Source of the DNA: Clostridiales bacterium
Lineage (GTDB): Bacteria > Bacillota > Clostridia > Oscillospirales > Oscillospiraceae
Direction of reading: 5' to 3'
Length of the DNA: 64,000 nucleotides
Assembly (NCBI GenBank): GCA_021201475.1
Contig: JAJQEV010000059.1
Coordinates: forward strand, 72,906 to 136,905
Under the pieces are notes generated by a model. It made no database searches, was not told the origin of the DNA, and worked only from the letters and a program-made list of their open reading frames with translations. Made by a program: the position numbers and the translations under genes. Below, piece by piece: positions 1 to 9,515 of the stretch. Each line of letters starts with the position of its first letter. Within the stretch, counting starts at the first letter, position 1.

Positions 1-85
1 CTTTGCAAACACTGAAGCAGAAGTTCCTTCTTTCTTATGCATTCAACAGGGGAGGACATAAGGGGCAGAGGCACCCCACAATAAA

Positions 86-134
86 ACACCCCCGACAGGC
101 TGCCACAAGTTCTGTGACAGACTGCCGGGGGTGT
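86..134 (-). terminator. GC-rich hairpin, second terminator-like structure downstream of the ABC transporter gene
   Basis: The arms at 86-102 and 118-134 pair with two mismatches or wobbles. Read on the minus strand, the stem is followed by a short U-rich run (the complement of the A tract at 83-86). It lies beyond the stronger terminator at 181-220 and may act as a back-up, or end a gene entering from the left edge. The rest of 1-254 shows no convincing gene. Confidence 0.4.
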
Positions 135-180
135 GATCTGTTGAGGGCGCTGCTTCGAAGGGCGCCGACCCACGCATCAG

Positions 181-220
181 AAAAATATTCCGCACACCCG
201 GAGAAAGGCCGGGTGCGCGG
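181..220 (-). terminator. Rho-independent terminator of the ABC transporter gene
   Basis: A 12-bp stem (190-201 with 209-220, one mismatch) has a 7-nt loop. In minus-strand transcripts it is followed by a U-rich tail, the complement of the A tract at 181-185. It starts 35 nt beyond the transporter stop codon, as expected for an intrinsic terminator. Confidence 0.7.
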
Positions 221-254
221 AATAAGGGGCAGTCAGTCGGGCGGCAGTGAGGGA

Positions 255-3200
255 TTACTCCGTCCGCAGGGCCGTCACCGGATCCTTCTTGGCTGCCTGC
301 CGGGAGGGAATCAACCCGCCTATCAGGGTCAGCACCATACTCAGCGCCACCAGTATGGCGGCGTTGGATACCACCAGGACGGCATTGATGTCGGTGGTCC
401 CCGCCACTGAATGGACCACTGCGTTGATTGGAATCAGTAGCAGCTCCGCCAGGCCCACGCCCAGCAGGCCGGCGCAGAGGCCGATAATCAGTGTTTCCGC
501 GTTGAAGATTTGGGAGATGTTCCCCTTGGAGGCGCCGATGGCGCGGAGGATACCAATCTCTCTGGTGCGCTCCAGCACGGAGATATAGGTGATGACACCA
601 ATCATAATGGAGGAGACAATCAGGGAGATGGACACGAAGGCGATGAGTACATAGGAAATGACATCCATAATGGTGGTGACGGAGGACATTAAGGTGCCCA
701 CGGTATCCGTGTAGGTAATCACATCGTCCTCGTTGCCCTCGGCCCGTTTCATATCATTGTAGTTGTCCAGGATCGCCAGCACCCCATCCTTGCTGTCAAA
801 GTCCTTGGGATACAGGTCGATCTCCGAGAGGCTGTTCTCGTCCACATAGCCCAGGCTCTCCAGAGTGCTCTCATAGGAGGAGGAGCCGGAAGAGCTCAGA
901 GATGTCATAATCTCCATCAGCTGATCGCTGTCCAGGTTAAACTCAAAGGCGTCTGCAAAGGCGTCCTCGTCGATTTCCAGGGAATCCGCCATGCTGTCCG
1001 CCAGCTCATCCATCATGTCGTTCATGGCGGTCTCTATGCTGTCGGAGAGCTGATCCATCAGTTCATCCATAACAGATTCCATGGCAGTGGAAAGGGCGTC
1101 GGTGATTTGGCTCTCCAGTTCGGCCATCTGGCTTTCCATGGCGGAAGCGATTTGCTCCTCAATTGCACCCATCTGGCTGGCCATGGCCGCAGCAATTTGG
1201 TCTTCAAGCCCTGCCATCTGGCTCGCCATTGCCTCGGTGATTGCCTCAGTAATTGCCTCAGTATAGGAGGCCATGACCGACTGGACGTAGCTCTGTACGA
1301 TGGCGGTCATCTGCTCTTCCATGCCGGACAGATCCAACATGCTCATCAGCCCCGCGGTCATAAGCGCCGTGGCCTCGTCCGAGGCCAGATATTCAGAGAA
1401 GCCGTCGCTGACGCTGGAGACGGTGGTCAGACCGTTCTCCTCGGCATAGCTTTCGTATCCGCTCGCCAGGGCAGAGGCAATCTCCTCCATCTGTGCGTCA
1501 GTGATGGTGATGTCAGCGCTCACGGTGATATGCGAATCCGCCCATTCGTCAAAGATGTCCTGGGCGTGGCCGGTAGCCAGGTAGTCAGAGACGGAGACGG
1601 ACGAGGAGCCATTCTCCACCTGATCGGCCACATAGCTCTCGTAATCTTCCAGGATGCTGGTCAGCATATCCTCCAGGCCGTCTGTGGAGATGGAGTAGTC
1701 GCCGTTCTCCTCCATGATTTCCACCAGCAGGTTGGAGAGGGTGCTCATCGCCGCATCGCTGGTCAGATAGGAGGAAAAATCTTCTGACAAATCAGAATAA
1801 GTCGACAACCCGTTTGTCTCGGCGTAGTCTGTGTAACCATTCAAAATGCTGGAGGCCAGCGCCGTCATGGACTCAGCGGAGATGTTGATGGATATCGCAC
1901 TCATCAGGCTGCTCATATCCAGGTCGCCCATATCGGATATGTCGATGCTGGACAGGTCGATGCTGCTCAGGTCCAAGCTGCTCATATCCAGGTCAAAATC
2001 CAACTCCAAGCCGGACAGGTCCAGGCTGCTCATGTCGATGCTGGACAGATCCATGCTGGACAAATCAAAATCCAGGTCAAGGTCGCTGAAGTCCATCATG
2101 TCGGACAAATCCAGAGAGTCCATATCCAGGGATAAGGACTCTGACAAATCCAGGGAATCGGTCAGGCTGCTGAGGTCAAAGGCGTCCTGGAGGGCGTCTG
2201 TGTCGATGTCGAACAGGGATTCCAGGTCAAAGTCGGTGTCGCTGTCCTCCCCAAAGGGTTCGCCGGTCAAGACGTTGATGTCCGGGTCGGCCATCTGGGC
2301 CTGGACGATCTCGCTCTCCTCCGCCAGCGCGGAGACGTGATCCAGCAGGGAGGGAAGATAGTTGATGCCGGTAGACAGGGCTGCGCTGACGGCGTCCTCC
2401 GAAGGCTGGACGATGCCCACGATGGTCAAATCCTCCCCATTGGACACCAGGTTCATCATGTAGTCCTCGTCGTCCGTCTTGTCTACCCACAGCTCATACT
2501 CGCTGTCGTACTGGTAATAGTCTGCGGCACTGACCAGCTTGAAGGTTCGGCCCAGCACCTCGTCATAGGAAAAGGCGTCGTAGCTCTCCGGGGCCTCCGC
2601 GTCCTCGCCGTTGACGAACTGATCCAGCAGATCCTCCAGGATGGAGTAGTCCTCCAGGCCCAGGGTATACATCACGATATCGCTGATACTCCCATTGGAG
2701 GAGAGCACCAGGACGCACTCGTCATAGCTCTCCGGCCAACGCCCCGCCTTGACCTCATACTGGTCAATGTACAGGCTCTCATTCTCAGGCAGCTGATAGA
2801 ACACGTTCACACCGGTCATGGAGGCCATCATGGTGCTGGACATAATGGTGGAGCCCATTCCCATAAGGGAGGTAATGGTGGTGTTCGGGTGCACCTGGCG
2901 GTAATCATCATCCTCTAACATATAAATCTGAGGTTCCACTTCATAGAGGTACTCGATGGCCTTGACGTAGTCCCAGATGTCGCTCTCTCCGCTCTCCAGG
3001 TATTCCCGAAGAGGCGTCAAATTGTTGCTCCCCATAATGGAGACCAGGCTGGAAACCAGCTCGGTGACGGTAATCGTGTCCGAGTCGTTTTCCGACGTGA
3101 TGCTGGAGGCAAGACCGGTGCCGACATCCATCATGGAGGCCAGATCTATGGCGCTGGTCTGCACCTGGACGGGATATTCCGACAGGGTCTCCTCCTCGAT

Positions 3201-4085
3201 GGACTGAATATAGTCGTTGACGCCTGCCGAGATAGCCAAAATCAGAGCAATACCGATAATGCCGATGGAACCGGCAAAGGCGGTCAGCAGCGTTCGGGCC
3301 TTCTTCGTGCCCAGGTTGTTGAAGGAGAGTGCCAGAGAGGTGAAAAACGACATGGAGGACTTCCCCATGTTCTTATGTACCGGCGCGGCAAGCGCCGCGG
3401 CTCCGACGACATAGGGGGCGGTGTCGCTCCGAATCTTCCCGTCCTGCAGCCGGACAATACGGGTGGCGTACCGCTCTGCCAGCTCCGGGTTATGGGTCAC
3501 CATGACCACCAGTCTGTCCTTCGCTACCTCCTTCAGCAGCTCCATGACCTGAATACTGGTGTCCGTATCCAGCGCGCCGGTGGGTTCGTCAGCCAGCAGG
3601 ATGTCCGGGTTGTTGATGAGGGCCCGCGCCAGCGCCACCCGCTGCATCTGGCCGCCGGACATCTGATTAGGCTTCTTGTGGAGTTGGTCTCCCAGGCCCA
3701 CTTTTTTCAGCGCGTCCACCGCCCGCTTCCTGCGCTCTGACTTGGAGACGCCGGAGATAGTCAGCGCCAGCTCCACATTGGCCAGGATGGTCTGGTGGGG
3801 AATCAGGTTGTAGCTCTGAAAGACGAAGCCGATGGTGTGATTCCGGTAGGAGTCCCAGTCTCGGTCGGTGTATTTTTTGGTGGAGATACCGTTGATGATC
3901 AGGTCTCCGCTGTCATACCGATCCAGGCCGCCGATGATGTTCAGCAGCGTCGTCTTGCCCGACCCGCTGGGGCCCAGGATGGCCACAAATTCATTGTCCC
4001 GAAGGTTCAAATTGACATCGTCCAGGGCGGTTTGAACCAGTTCTCCGGTCCGGTACGTCTTGTTAATGCCTTTTAGTTGCAGCAT
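255..4085 (-). CDS. MacB-like ABC transporter, fused ATPase and FtsX-type permease with a giant low-complexity extracellular domain
   Basis: This 1276-residue protein starts with an ABC ATPase: Walker A at 38-45 (GPSGSGKT), signature MSGGQ at 142-146, Walker B with DEPTGALD at 166-173 and the H-loop His198. A first membrane helix spans about 268-288. Three more helices and the FtsX-like signature (RTREIGILRAIGAS) fill the last 170 residues. Between them lies an extracytoplasmic region of over 800 residues. It includes an Asp/Ser/Leu repeat tract (about 612-728, units like SSLDLS and SSIDLS) and an alanine/glutamine-rich helical repeat (about 938-1001, units like AMASQM and EEQIASAM). MacB-type proteins move peptides, lipoproteins or drugs by mechanotransmission, and ordinary family members are much shorter. 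The divergent two-component system suggests envelope-stress or antimicrobial-peptide control. Substrate unknown. Confidence 0.88.
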   Translation of the reverse strand: MLQLKGINKTYRTGELVQTALDDVNLNLRDNEFVAILGPSGSGKTTLLNIIGGLDRYDSGDLIINGISTKKYTDRDWDSYRNHTIGFVFQSYNLIPHQTILANVELALTISGVSKSERRKRAVDALKKVGLGDQLHKKPNQMSGGQMQRVALARALINNPDILLADEPTGALDTDTSIQVMELLKEVAKDRLVVMVTHNPELAERYATRIVRLQDGKIRSDTAPYVVGAAALAAPVHKNMGKSSMSFFTSLALSFNNLGTKKARTLLTAFAGSIGIIGIALILAISAGVNDYIQSIEEETLSEYPVQVQTSAIDLASMMDVGTGLASSITSENDSDTITVTELVSSLVSIMGSNNLTPLREYLESGESDIWDYVKAIEYLYEVEPQIYMLEDDDYRQVHPNTTITSLMGMGSTIMSSTMMASMTGVNVFYQLPENESLYIDQYEVKAGRWPESYDECVLVLSSNGSISDIVMYTLGLEDYSILEDLLDQFVNGEDAEAPESYDAFSYDEVLGRTFKLVSAADYYQYDSEYELWVDKTDDEDYMMNLVSNGEDLTIVGIVQPSEDAVSAALSTGINYLPSLLDHVSALAEESEIVQAQMADPDINVLTGEPFGEDSDTDFDLESLFDIDTDALQDAFDLSSLTDSLDLSESLSLDMDSLDLSDMMDFSDLDLDFDLSSMDLSSIDMSSLDLSGLELDFDLDMSSLDLSSIDLSSIDISDMGDLDMSSLMSAISINISAESMTALASSILNGYTDYAETNGLSTYSDLSEDFSSYLTSDAAMSTLSNLLVEIMEENGDYSISTDGLEDMLTSILEDYESYVADQVENGSSSVSVSDYLATGHAQDIFDEWADSHITVSADITITDAQMEEIASALASGYESYAEENGLTTVSSVSDGFSEYLASDEATALMTAGLMSMLDLSGMEEQMTAIVQSYVQSVMASYTEAITEAITEAMASQMAGLEDQIAAAMASQMGAIEEQIASAMESQMAELESQITDALSTAMESVMDELMDQLSDSIETAMNDMMDELADSMADSLEIDEDAFADAFEFNLDSDQLMEIMTSLSSSGSSSYESTLESLGYVDENSLSEIDLYPKDFDSKDGVLAILDNYNDMKRAEGNEDDVITYTDTVGTLMSSVTTIMDVISYVLIAFVSISLIVSSIMIGVITYISVLERTREIGILRAIGASKGNISQIFNAETLIIGLCAGLLGVGLAELLLIPINAVVHSVAGTTDINAVLVVSNAAILVALSMVLTLIGGLIPSRQAAKKDPVTALRTE

Positions 4086-4302
4086 GGCAGATGCTCCTTT
4101 TCCTTTAATTCCGTTCCATTCTAACGCACAAGGATAAACTCAAGAACAAGTAAAAAAGAACAAAGTGTGAACAAATCCGCTTTCCTTTTTCAGATTTGTT
4201 TACCTTAACGTGTCATTTTCGTGTTATACTACTATATATCAGATATATATCAGACGGCGTCCCCGACGAGCAGCACGGGGCGCAGGAAAGGGGATGCATG
4301 GA
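4086..4302. promoter_or_regulatory. Divergent control region between the ABC transporter and the two-component system
   Basis: This AT-rich 217-nt spacer separates the transporter start from the response-regulator start. A TATACT -10-like box lies at 4225-4230 on the plus strand, but I see no good -35 box at 16-18 nt. The ribosome-binding purine run AGGAAAGGGG at 4284-4293 sits 9 nt before the ATG at 4303. It probably carries the regulator's binding sites; none is identified. Confidence 0.35.
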
Positions 4303-4983
4303 ATGTTTCGGATTCTGGTGGTGGAGGACAATGCGGATATGCGGGAGCTGTTTTGCACCGTACTGACGGAAAGCGGCTATCAGGCCATTCCAGCTGCCGA
4401 TGGGATGGAGGCCCTGGACGTGATGGAGCGGGAGTATATCGATCTGCTGATTGCGGACATTATGATGCCCCGCATGGACGGCTATGAACTGACCCGCTCT
4501 CTGCGGGACGCGGGGTACAACCTGCCTATCCTGATGGTGACGGCGAAGGATCAGTTTGATGATATGCAGACGGGCTTCCGGGCGGGCACGGACGATTACA
4601 TGGTGAAGCCCATCGACGTCCGGGAGCTGGTGCTGCGGGTAGAGGCCCTGCTGCGGCGGGCCAGGATTTCCAGTGAGAAGCGCATCGTCGTGGGCAGCAC
4701 GGTCCTGGATTACGACGCGCTGACCGTGACCCTGAACGGGAAGGAAACCACCCTTCCACAGAAGGAGTTCTATCTGCTCTACAAGCTGCTGTCCTATCCC
4801 AACAAGACCTTCACCCGTCAGCAGCTGATGGACGAGATATGGGGGATGTTCTCTGAGACGGATGAGCGCACCATCAACACCCACATCAACCGGCTGCGGG
4901 AGCGGTTTGCCGACTGCAAGGATTTCGAGATCGTGACAGTCCGTGGGCTGGGCTATAAGGCGGTGAAAACAAGCGATGAATAA
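4303..4983 (+). CDS. OmpR/PhoB-family response regulator
   Basis: This two-component transcription factor of 226 residues has an N-terminal receiver domain with acidic pocket Glu8/Asp9, phospho-acceptor Asp52 (in ADIMMPRMDG) and the conserved switch Thr/Lys. A C-terminal winged-helix DNA-binding domain ends in the usual VRGLGYKA motif. I chose the ATG at 4303, not upstream starts, because AGGAAAGGGG ends 9 nt before it and the receiver fold begins there (FRILVVEDN). The stop overlaps the kinase start by 8 nt, so the pair is translationally coupled. It lies divergent from the large ABC transporter, its likely target. Confidence 0.93.
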   Translation: MFRILVVEDNADMRELFCTVLTESGYQAIPAADGMEALDVMEREYIDLLIADIMMPRMDGYELTRSLRDAGYNLPILMVTAKDQFDDMQTGFRAGTDDYMVKPIDVRELVLRVEALLRRARISSEKRIVVGSTVLDYDALTVTLNGKETTLPQKEFYLLYKLLSYPNKTFTRQQLMDEIWGMFSETDERTINTHINRLRERFADCKDFEIVTVRGLGYKAVKTSDE

Positions 4984-6016
4984 ACGGCCACATTCACAAT
5001 TATGGTTTTGCCTGACTGGCTGCGTGTTCGGGACGGTTCTGATCGGTGCCATGATTATGCTGCTGATTTGGTACCTCCTGTTCCACTTTCAGGTCATCAC
5101 AGTCAACCCAATTGAGCAGCACATCCCACTCGTTGTCATTCTGCCGGGCAGCGCTGTGGTTGGGAGCTGCATCACATGGCTGGTGGGTCGGCTCATCATC
5201 CGCCCGATTCAGGGCATCAGCCACGCCTTCGAACGGCTGTCCCAGGGGGATTTCTCCGTTCGGGTCCCCACGGACAGCCGGGTAGTTGAAATTCGGGAGA
5301 TGTCGGAGCAGTTCAACGCCATGGTCTACGACCTGTCCCACATTGAGACGCTGCGCAACGACTTTGTGGTGAACGTCTCCCATGAGTTCAAGACGCCCAT
5401 TGCCGCCATTGAGGGCTACGCCACCCTCCTCCAGATGGATGGGATTTCCAAAGAGCGACATGACTACTATGTGGAAAAAATCATTGCCAACTCCCGGCAG
5501 CTCTCCACCCTGTCCAGCAATATTCTGGCCCTCTCTAAGCTGGAGAATCAGGAGACAGTGCTCCACCGGAGGGAGTACCGCCTGGACGAGCAGCTCCGCC
5601 GGGCCGTCCTGCTGCTGGAGAACAAGTGGGCGGCGAAGAGCATTGAGTTTGACATCGATCTGCCCAATGATACCTTCAACGGGAACGAGCAACTACTGGA
5701 CCAGGTTTGGTCCAACCTTCTGGACAACGCCATCAAGCACTCCCCGGAGGGGGGAATCATCCAGGTGACGCTGCTGCCGGGCAGCACGTCGGTTACTGTC
5801 ACCGTCACCGACCATGGAGACGGTATGCCAGAGGAGGTTCAGAAGCATATCTTTGAGAAGTTCTACCAGGGAGATCAATCCCGCTCCTCCGAGGGGAACG
5901 GCCTGGGCCTGGCTCTTGTCAAGCGCATCGTGGAGCTGTGCCACGGCTCCGTGGAGGTGAACAGCGCCCCGGGAGAGGGCGCCACCTTCCGGGTCAACCT
6001 TCCCCGCGAGCCGTAA
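4976..6016 (+). CDS. Membrane sensor histidine kinase with a short extracellular loop
   Basis: A 346-residue kinase with two membrane helices (about 14-36 and 52-74) joined by a loop of only some 15 residues. A HAMP linker, a HisKA dimerisation helix with phospho-acceptor His136 (VSHEFKTP) and a HATPase_c domain (N box NLLDNAIKH, G1 DHGDGMP, G2 GNGLGLALVK) follow. Kinases with so short a loop usually sense signals within or through the membrane, often by way of an ABC transporter partner, as BceS-type kinases do. The adjacent divergent ABC transporter fits that picture, although it is MacB-like and not a clear BceAB pair. It phosphorylates the regulator encoded immediately upstream. Confidence 0.93.
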   Translation: MNKRPHSQLWFCLTGCVFGTVLIGAMIMLLIWYLLFHFQVITVNPIEQHIPLVVILPGSAVVGSCITWLVGRLIIRPIQGISHAFERLSQGDFSVRVPTDSRVVEIREMSEQFNAMVYDLSHIETLRNDFVVNVSHEFKTPIAAIEGYATLLQMDGISKERHDYYVEKIIANSRQLSTLSSNILALSKLENQETVLHRREYRLDEQLRRAVLLLENKWAAKSIEFDIDLPNDTFNGNEQLLDQVWSNLLDNAIKHSPEGGIIQVTLLPGSTSVTVTVTDHGDGMPEEVQKHIFEKFYQGDQSRSSEGNGLGLALVKRIVELCHGSVEVNSAPGEGATFRVNLPREP

Positions 6017-6159
6017 CCGCACGCATCGGCGCCTGTTGATATGTGCGCGGAAAAGTGCCCTATTGACAGGCATGGTATAATAGGTTTAACAGGCCATTTG
6101 GAAGCGCAGGCACCATTCGAGCGGGCGTGCGCCCTCAAGAACAAAAAGGCGTATGTAGC

Positions 6160-6384
6160 ATGAAACCGGAAGGCAAATCCATAGTTGTGATCGGCGCATC
6201 CTCCGGCATTGGCAAGGTGTCGTAGGATTCCGGCGGGTTCTGGGTGGCATCACCATGAACGACTATGGCGGAACCCAGTACGCTGGAGCAGCCGGCAGCG
6301 GCCATGCTGTTCCCGGCCAGTGATGGCTTCGGTTACGTCAACGGCGAAGCGCTGATGGCCGACGGCGGTTGGACCGCAGGCTGA
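6160..6384 (+). pseudogene. Remnant of a short-chain dehydrogenase/reductase (SDR) gene
   Basis: An ATG at 6160 opens a frame reading the SDR nucleotide-binding start (VVIGASSGIGK), then hits TAG at 6223. In the same frame, after one more stop (TGA at 6253), the last 35 codons read a typical SDR C-terminus (AAAMLFPASDGFGYVNGEAL and DGGW). The roughly 180-codon middle of an SDR, including the YxxxK active site, is absent. This is a gene reduced by internal deletion. The rest of 6017-6514 holds an isolated TATAAT box near 6076 and an imperfect inverted repeat around 6413-6451, but no other gene. Confidence 0.8.
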
Positions 6385-6514
6385 TTTGCTCACATCACTC
6401 GAATATAGCAAACAAGCACATCCCGTTTGTCCAGGCTGCCGAATAGGATGTGCTTTCGCGCTTCCTATGGGGCAGGCGGGGCGTCGCCTTCCCTGAGCAA
6501 CAGGAGGTTTTTCT

Positions 6515-7357
6515 ATGATTCACTTTCGGACTGAAAAAGTGACGGACCGCATTACCCGCATCTACGCCGTCTGCACAGAGCTTTGTTACCTGGTGGAAGG
6601 CGACGACCGGGCCGCACTCATCGACACCGGCAGCGGCTTCGGCAGTCTTCGGGCAGCGGTGGAGCAGCTGACCAACAAGCCCCTCATCGTGCTGTTGACT
6701 CATGGCCACACAGACCACGCCATGGGCAGCGGGGAATTCACTGACTGCCCCGTCTACCTGAGCCATGAAGACCGGTATATCTACCTCCCGCACGGCGACG
6801 ACGCGTTCCGTCACCAGGGCATGGCGCTGGCAGAGGAAGGCGTCACCGTTACCGAGGAGGACTATATTCCCACTGCCCCCTTCTCCCTGTTTCAGGATTT
6901 GAAGGACGGCAGCCGGTTCGACCTGGGTGGGGAAACCATCGAAGTATATGCCCTCCCCGGCCACACAAAGGGTTCCCTCGTCATGCTGATGCGGAACGCC
7001 CGCATCCTGCTGCTGGGGGACGCCTGCAACGGCTTCACCTTCCTTTATGATACCTACTCCCTCTCCGTCGCCCACTATGAGGCGTATCTGAAGCGGGTCA
7101 GGGATGCGTTGGCGGGACGGTATGACCGGATATTCGCTTCCCATGGCAACGGGGAGCTGCCCATAGACGTTATGGACAGCTGTATTCAGGTCTGTGAAGA
7201 CATCAAGGTCGGTCAGACAGACGACCTTCCTCTGGAATTCCGGGGCACCAAAGGGCTCATTGCCAAGACCATGGGGCCAAACGGACGGCTGGACGGCGGC
7301 TCCGGCAACATCGTCTATTCCAAAGCGCAGATTTGGCAGGACGGCAGCCTCTGCTAA
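6515..7357 (+). CDS. MBL-fold metallo-hydrolase
   Basis: A 280-residue cytoplasmic metallo-beta-lactamase-fold enzyme. The metal-binding motif HGHTDH (His64, His66, Asp68, His69) follows a strand ending in LIDTGSGFGS. The second histidine lies in LPGHTKGS and the bridging Asp in LLLGDACN. These residues make it a probable dinuclear metal hydrolase of the glyoxalase II/MBL superfamily; substrate cannot be read from sequence. The start is set by AGGAGG 9 nt before the ATG. It stands alone between the SDR remnant and the MoxR operon, with 143 nt of uninformative sequence after it. Confidence 0.88.
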   Translation: MIHFRTEKVTDRITRIYAVCTELCYLVEGDDRAALIDTGSGFGSLRAAVEQLTNKPLIVLLTHGHTDHAMGSGEFTDCPVYLSHEDRYIYLPHGDDAFRHQGMALAEEGVTVTEEDYIPTAPFSLFQDLKDGSRFDLGGETIEVYALPGHTKGSLVMLMRNARILLLGDACNGFTFLYDTYSLSVAHYEAYLKRVRDALAGRYDRIFASHGNGELPIDVMDSCIQVCEDIKVGQTDDLPLEFRGTKGLIAKTMGPNGRLDGGSGNIVYSKAQIWQDGSLC

Positions 7358-7500
7358 GAGCGCAGCTATACCGCCGCTTGACAATCCTTCCAGGCTGCTA
7401 CTGTTATTGCATCGATTCCAAACCGGGCGAAGCTTCGCCTGTATTCCGTCATTTCCCACACACCTGCAACGATTAACCCTTACAGAACAGAAGGTATCCT

Positions 7501-8451
7501 ATGTTAGAGCTCTCCAAATTTACGGATTACAAAGAAAAAGTGCTTGCGAACTGCTCCCAGGTCATCGTCGGGAAGGACGATGTGATTACCCTGGTGCTGA
7601 CCTGCTTTCTCTGCTCCGGCCATGTGTTGCTGGAGGACGTGCCGGGTACCGGCAAGACCATGCTGCTCCGCGCCTTCGCCAAAACCGTGGGCGGCAACTT
7701 TAAGCGCATCCAGTTCACCCCTGACCTGCTGCCCTCCGACCTGACCGGCATCCACTTTTACAACCAAAAAACAGGAACGTTTCAGTTCCGGCCCGGTCCG
7801 CTGCTGTCCAACATTGTCCTGGCTGACGAAATCAACCGCGCCACGCCCCGCACCCAATCCAGCCTGCTGGAGGCCATGGAGGAGCGGCAGGTGACAGTGG
7901 ATGGGGATACCATGCTGCTGGAGGAGCCGTTCATGGTGATGGCCACCCAGAACCCTCTGGAATCCTACGGCACCTTCCCCCTGCCGGAGGCGCAGATTGA
8001 CCGGTTCTTTATGCGTCTCTCCCTGGGGTACATGACCCGGGAGCAGGAGATGTCCGTCCTGGCCCGCCCTGCCACAGCCGATTTGCTGGCCGGTTTGGGA
8101 CAGGTGGTCACGGCAGAGGAGACCGCCTACGTCCGCTCCGCCTGGCGGGAGGTTAAGGTCTCCCCTGTGGTGCTGGGCTATCTGATGGACCTCATCCAGG
8201 GAACCCGGCAGGAGAGCGCTTTTGTGGCCGGTGTCTCCACCCGCGGCGCGCTGGCCCTGTATCAGGCGGCTCAGGCCACCGCCGCCCTGAACGGCCGGGA
8301 CTATGTGTTGCCGGAGGATGTGAAATATCTGGCTCCTTACATCCTGTGCCACCGTCTGGGAGCCGGCGCTGGCGCAAAGGGGGCAAAGGCGGGAGACTTT
8401 CTCCAGCGCATTTTGGAGAAAACTCCGGTTCCGTTGGAATCTGTGCGATGA
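7501..8451 (+). CDS. MoxR-family AAA+ ATPase
   Basis: This 316-residue AAA+ protein has Walker A at 46-53 (DVPGTGKT), the MoxR strand FTPDLLPSDLTG, Walker B (LADEINRATPRTQSSLLEAMEE) and the C-terminal lid domain. MoxR ATPases are chaperone-like enzymes that activate or assemble partner proteins, usually DUF58 or VWA proteins encoded next door. That is the case here: its stop overlaps the DUF58 start (ATGA). The three-gene set MoxR-DUF58-membrane protein is a common bacterial operon whose physiological role is usually unknown. Confidence 0.93.
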   Translation: MLELSKFTDYKEKVLANCSQVIVGKDDVITLVLTCFLCSGHVLLEDVPGTGKTMLLRAFAKTVGGNFKRIQFTPDLLPSDLTGIHFYNQKTGTFQFRPGPLLSNIVLADEINRATPRTQSSLLEAMEERQVTVDGDTMLLEEPFMVMATQNPLESYGTFPLPEAQIDRFFMRLSLGYMTREQEMSVLARPATADLLAGLGQVVTAEETAYVRSAWREVKVSPVVLGYLMDLIQGTRQESAFVAGVSTRGALALYQAAQATAALNGRDYVLPEDVKYLAPYILCHRLGAGAGAKGAKAGDFLQRILEKTPVPLESVR

Positions 8452-9515
8452 TTGCCCTGCTGATTATCGTTGTACTGCTGGCGCTTCTGCTTCAGTACCT
8501 TGCCCAGCGCCGGGGGCTGCGCGGCCTAGAGACGGCCCTTTCCTTCTCGGAGTTGCTGGTAGAGCCGGGGGCCCAGTTTGACCTGATTTTGCACCTGACG
8601 AATCGCAACCTGGCCTTTTTCCCCTTTCTTCGGGTCGTCATCCGGCTGCCTGGGGACATCGCGGTGGACGCGCCTCCCAGCCGACTCCGTTCGGATAATC
8701 GAGGCGGTCAGTACCTGTCCGTCACCACCTGGCTGTCGCCGAAGCAGCAGCTCTCTCAGCACATACCCGTCTCTGCCAGCGCACGGGGGCGGTACCTGGT
8801 GCAGGGGCTGACCGTCTACGGCGGGGATTTTCTGGGGCTCTCCGAGGAGCGGCAGAGTTATGACCAGTTCCTGGAGGTGGTCGTCCTGCCGAAGGAGGCC
8901 GCAGAGCAGGATATGGAGCGGATTTCCGGCGGATTCCCCGGCGACCTCTCTGTAAACCGCTTTCTCTACGAGGACCCGGTGCTGACGGTGGGATATCGGG
9001 ATTATACGGGGCGTGAGCCGATGAAAATGCTGTCCTGGACCCAGATGGCCCGCACCGGGAAGCTGATGGTGAAACAGTATGACTACACGCTGGAAACCTC
9101 CGTTACCGTGATTTTAAATGTGGCGTGCCAAGCTGAGGAGCCTGAGCCGCTGGTGGAAGCCTGTTACAGCATTGCCCGCACCCTCTGCCGCCAGCTAGAG
9201 GAGCAGGGCATACAATACGCCTTCCAAACCAACGCCATCACCGCCGGGGATTTCGCCTCCTGGCAGTCCGTCAGTGAGGGGTTGGGCCAGCGCCACCTCC
9301 TGCACATTCTGGAGGGGCTGGGGCGTGGCCTGTATCAGCCCGCCTGCTCCTGCGAAACGCTGCTGGAACGGGCGGTGCTCAGCTCCGACGGCACCCATGG
9401 CCTGCTGTTTATCACGCCGGACAAAGATCCGGAAACGCTCCGGCTGGCCGCCCTGTGGGCGGATCACGCCGGGGTGCAGCTGTGGACGCTGATTGGTCAG
9501 GAGGTATCCCCATGA
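8448..9515 (+). CDS. DUF58 domain-containing membrane protein
   Basis: This 355-residue protein begins with a hydrophobic helix (about 1-19) and continues with a beta-rich segment. The DUF58 core follows, marked by YTGREPMKMLSWTQMARTGK and a VWA-like C-terminal half. DUF58 proteins are the usual partners of MoxR ATPases. I chose the ATG at 8448 because it overlaps the MoxR stop by 4 nt (ATGA) and places the membrane helix at the N-terminus; a longer upstream frame has no ribosome-binding site. Its own stop overlaps the next start in the same way, so all three proteins are probably made in fixed ratio. Confidence 0.88.
   Translation: MIALLIIVVLLALLLQYLAQRRGLRGLETALSFSELLVEPGAQFDLILHLTNRNLAFFPFLRVVIRLPGDIAVDAPPSRLRSDNRGGQYLSVTTWLSPKQQLSQHIPVSASARGRYLVQGLTVYGGDFLGLSEERQSYDQFLEVVVLPKEAAEQDMERISGGFPGDLSVNRFLYEDPVLTVGYRDYTGREPMKMLSWTQMARTGKLMVKQYDYTLETSVTVILNVACQAEEPEPLVEACYSIARTLCRQLEEQGIQYAFQTNAITAGDFASWQSVSEGLGQRHLLHILEGLGRGLYQPACSCETLLERAVLSSDGTHGLLFITPDKDPETLRLAALWADHAGVQLWTLIGQEVSP

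Noticed and set aside
2000-2250. Asp-rich repeats as possible RTX calcium-binding repeats
   Set aside because: The GGxGxDxxx nonapeptide is absent; units are Ser/Leu/Asp hexamers.
6061-6085. TTGACA and TATAAT boxes near 6063 and 6076
   Set aside because: Spacing is only 7 nt, so they cannot form one sigma-A promoter; the -10 box alone is weak evidence.
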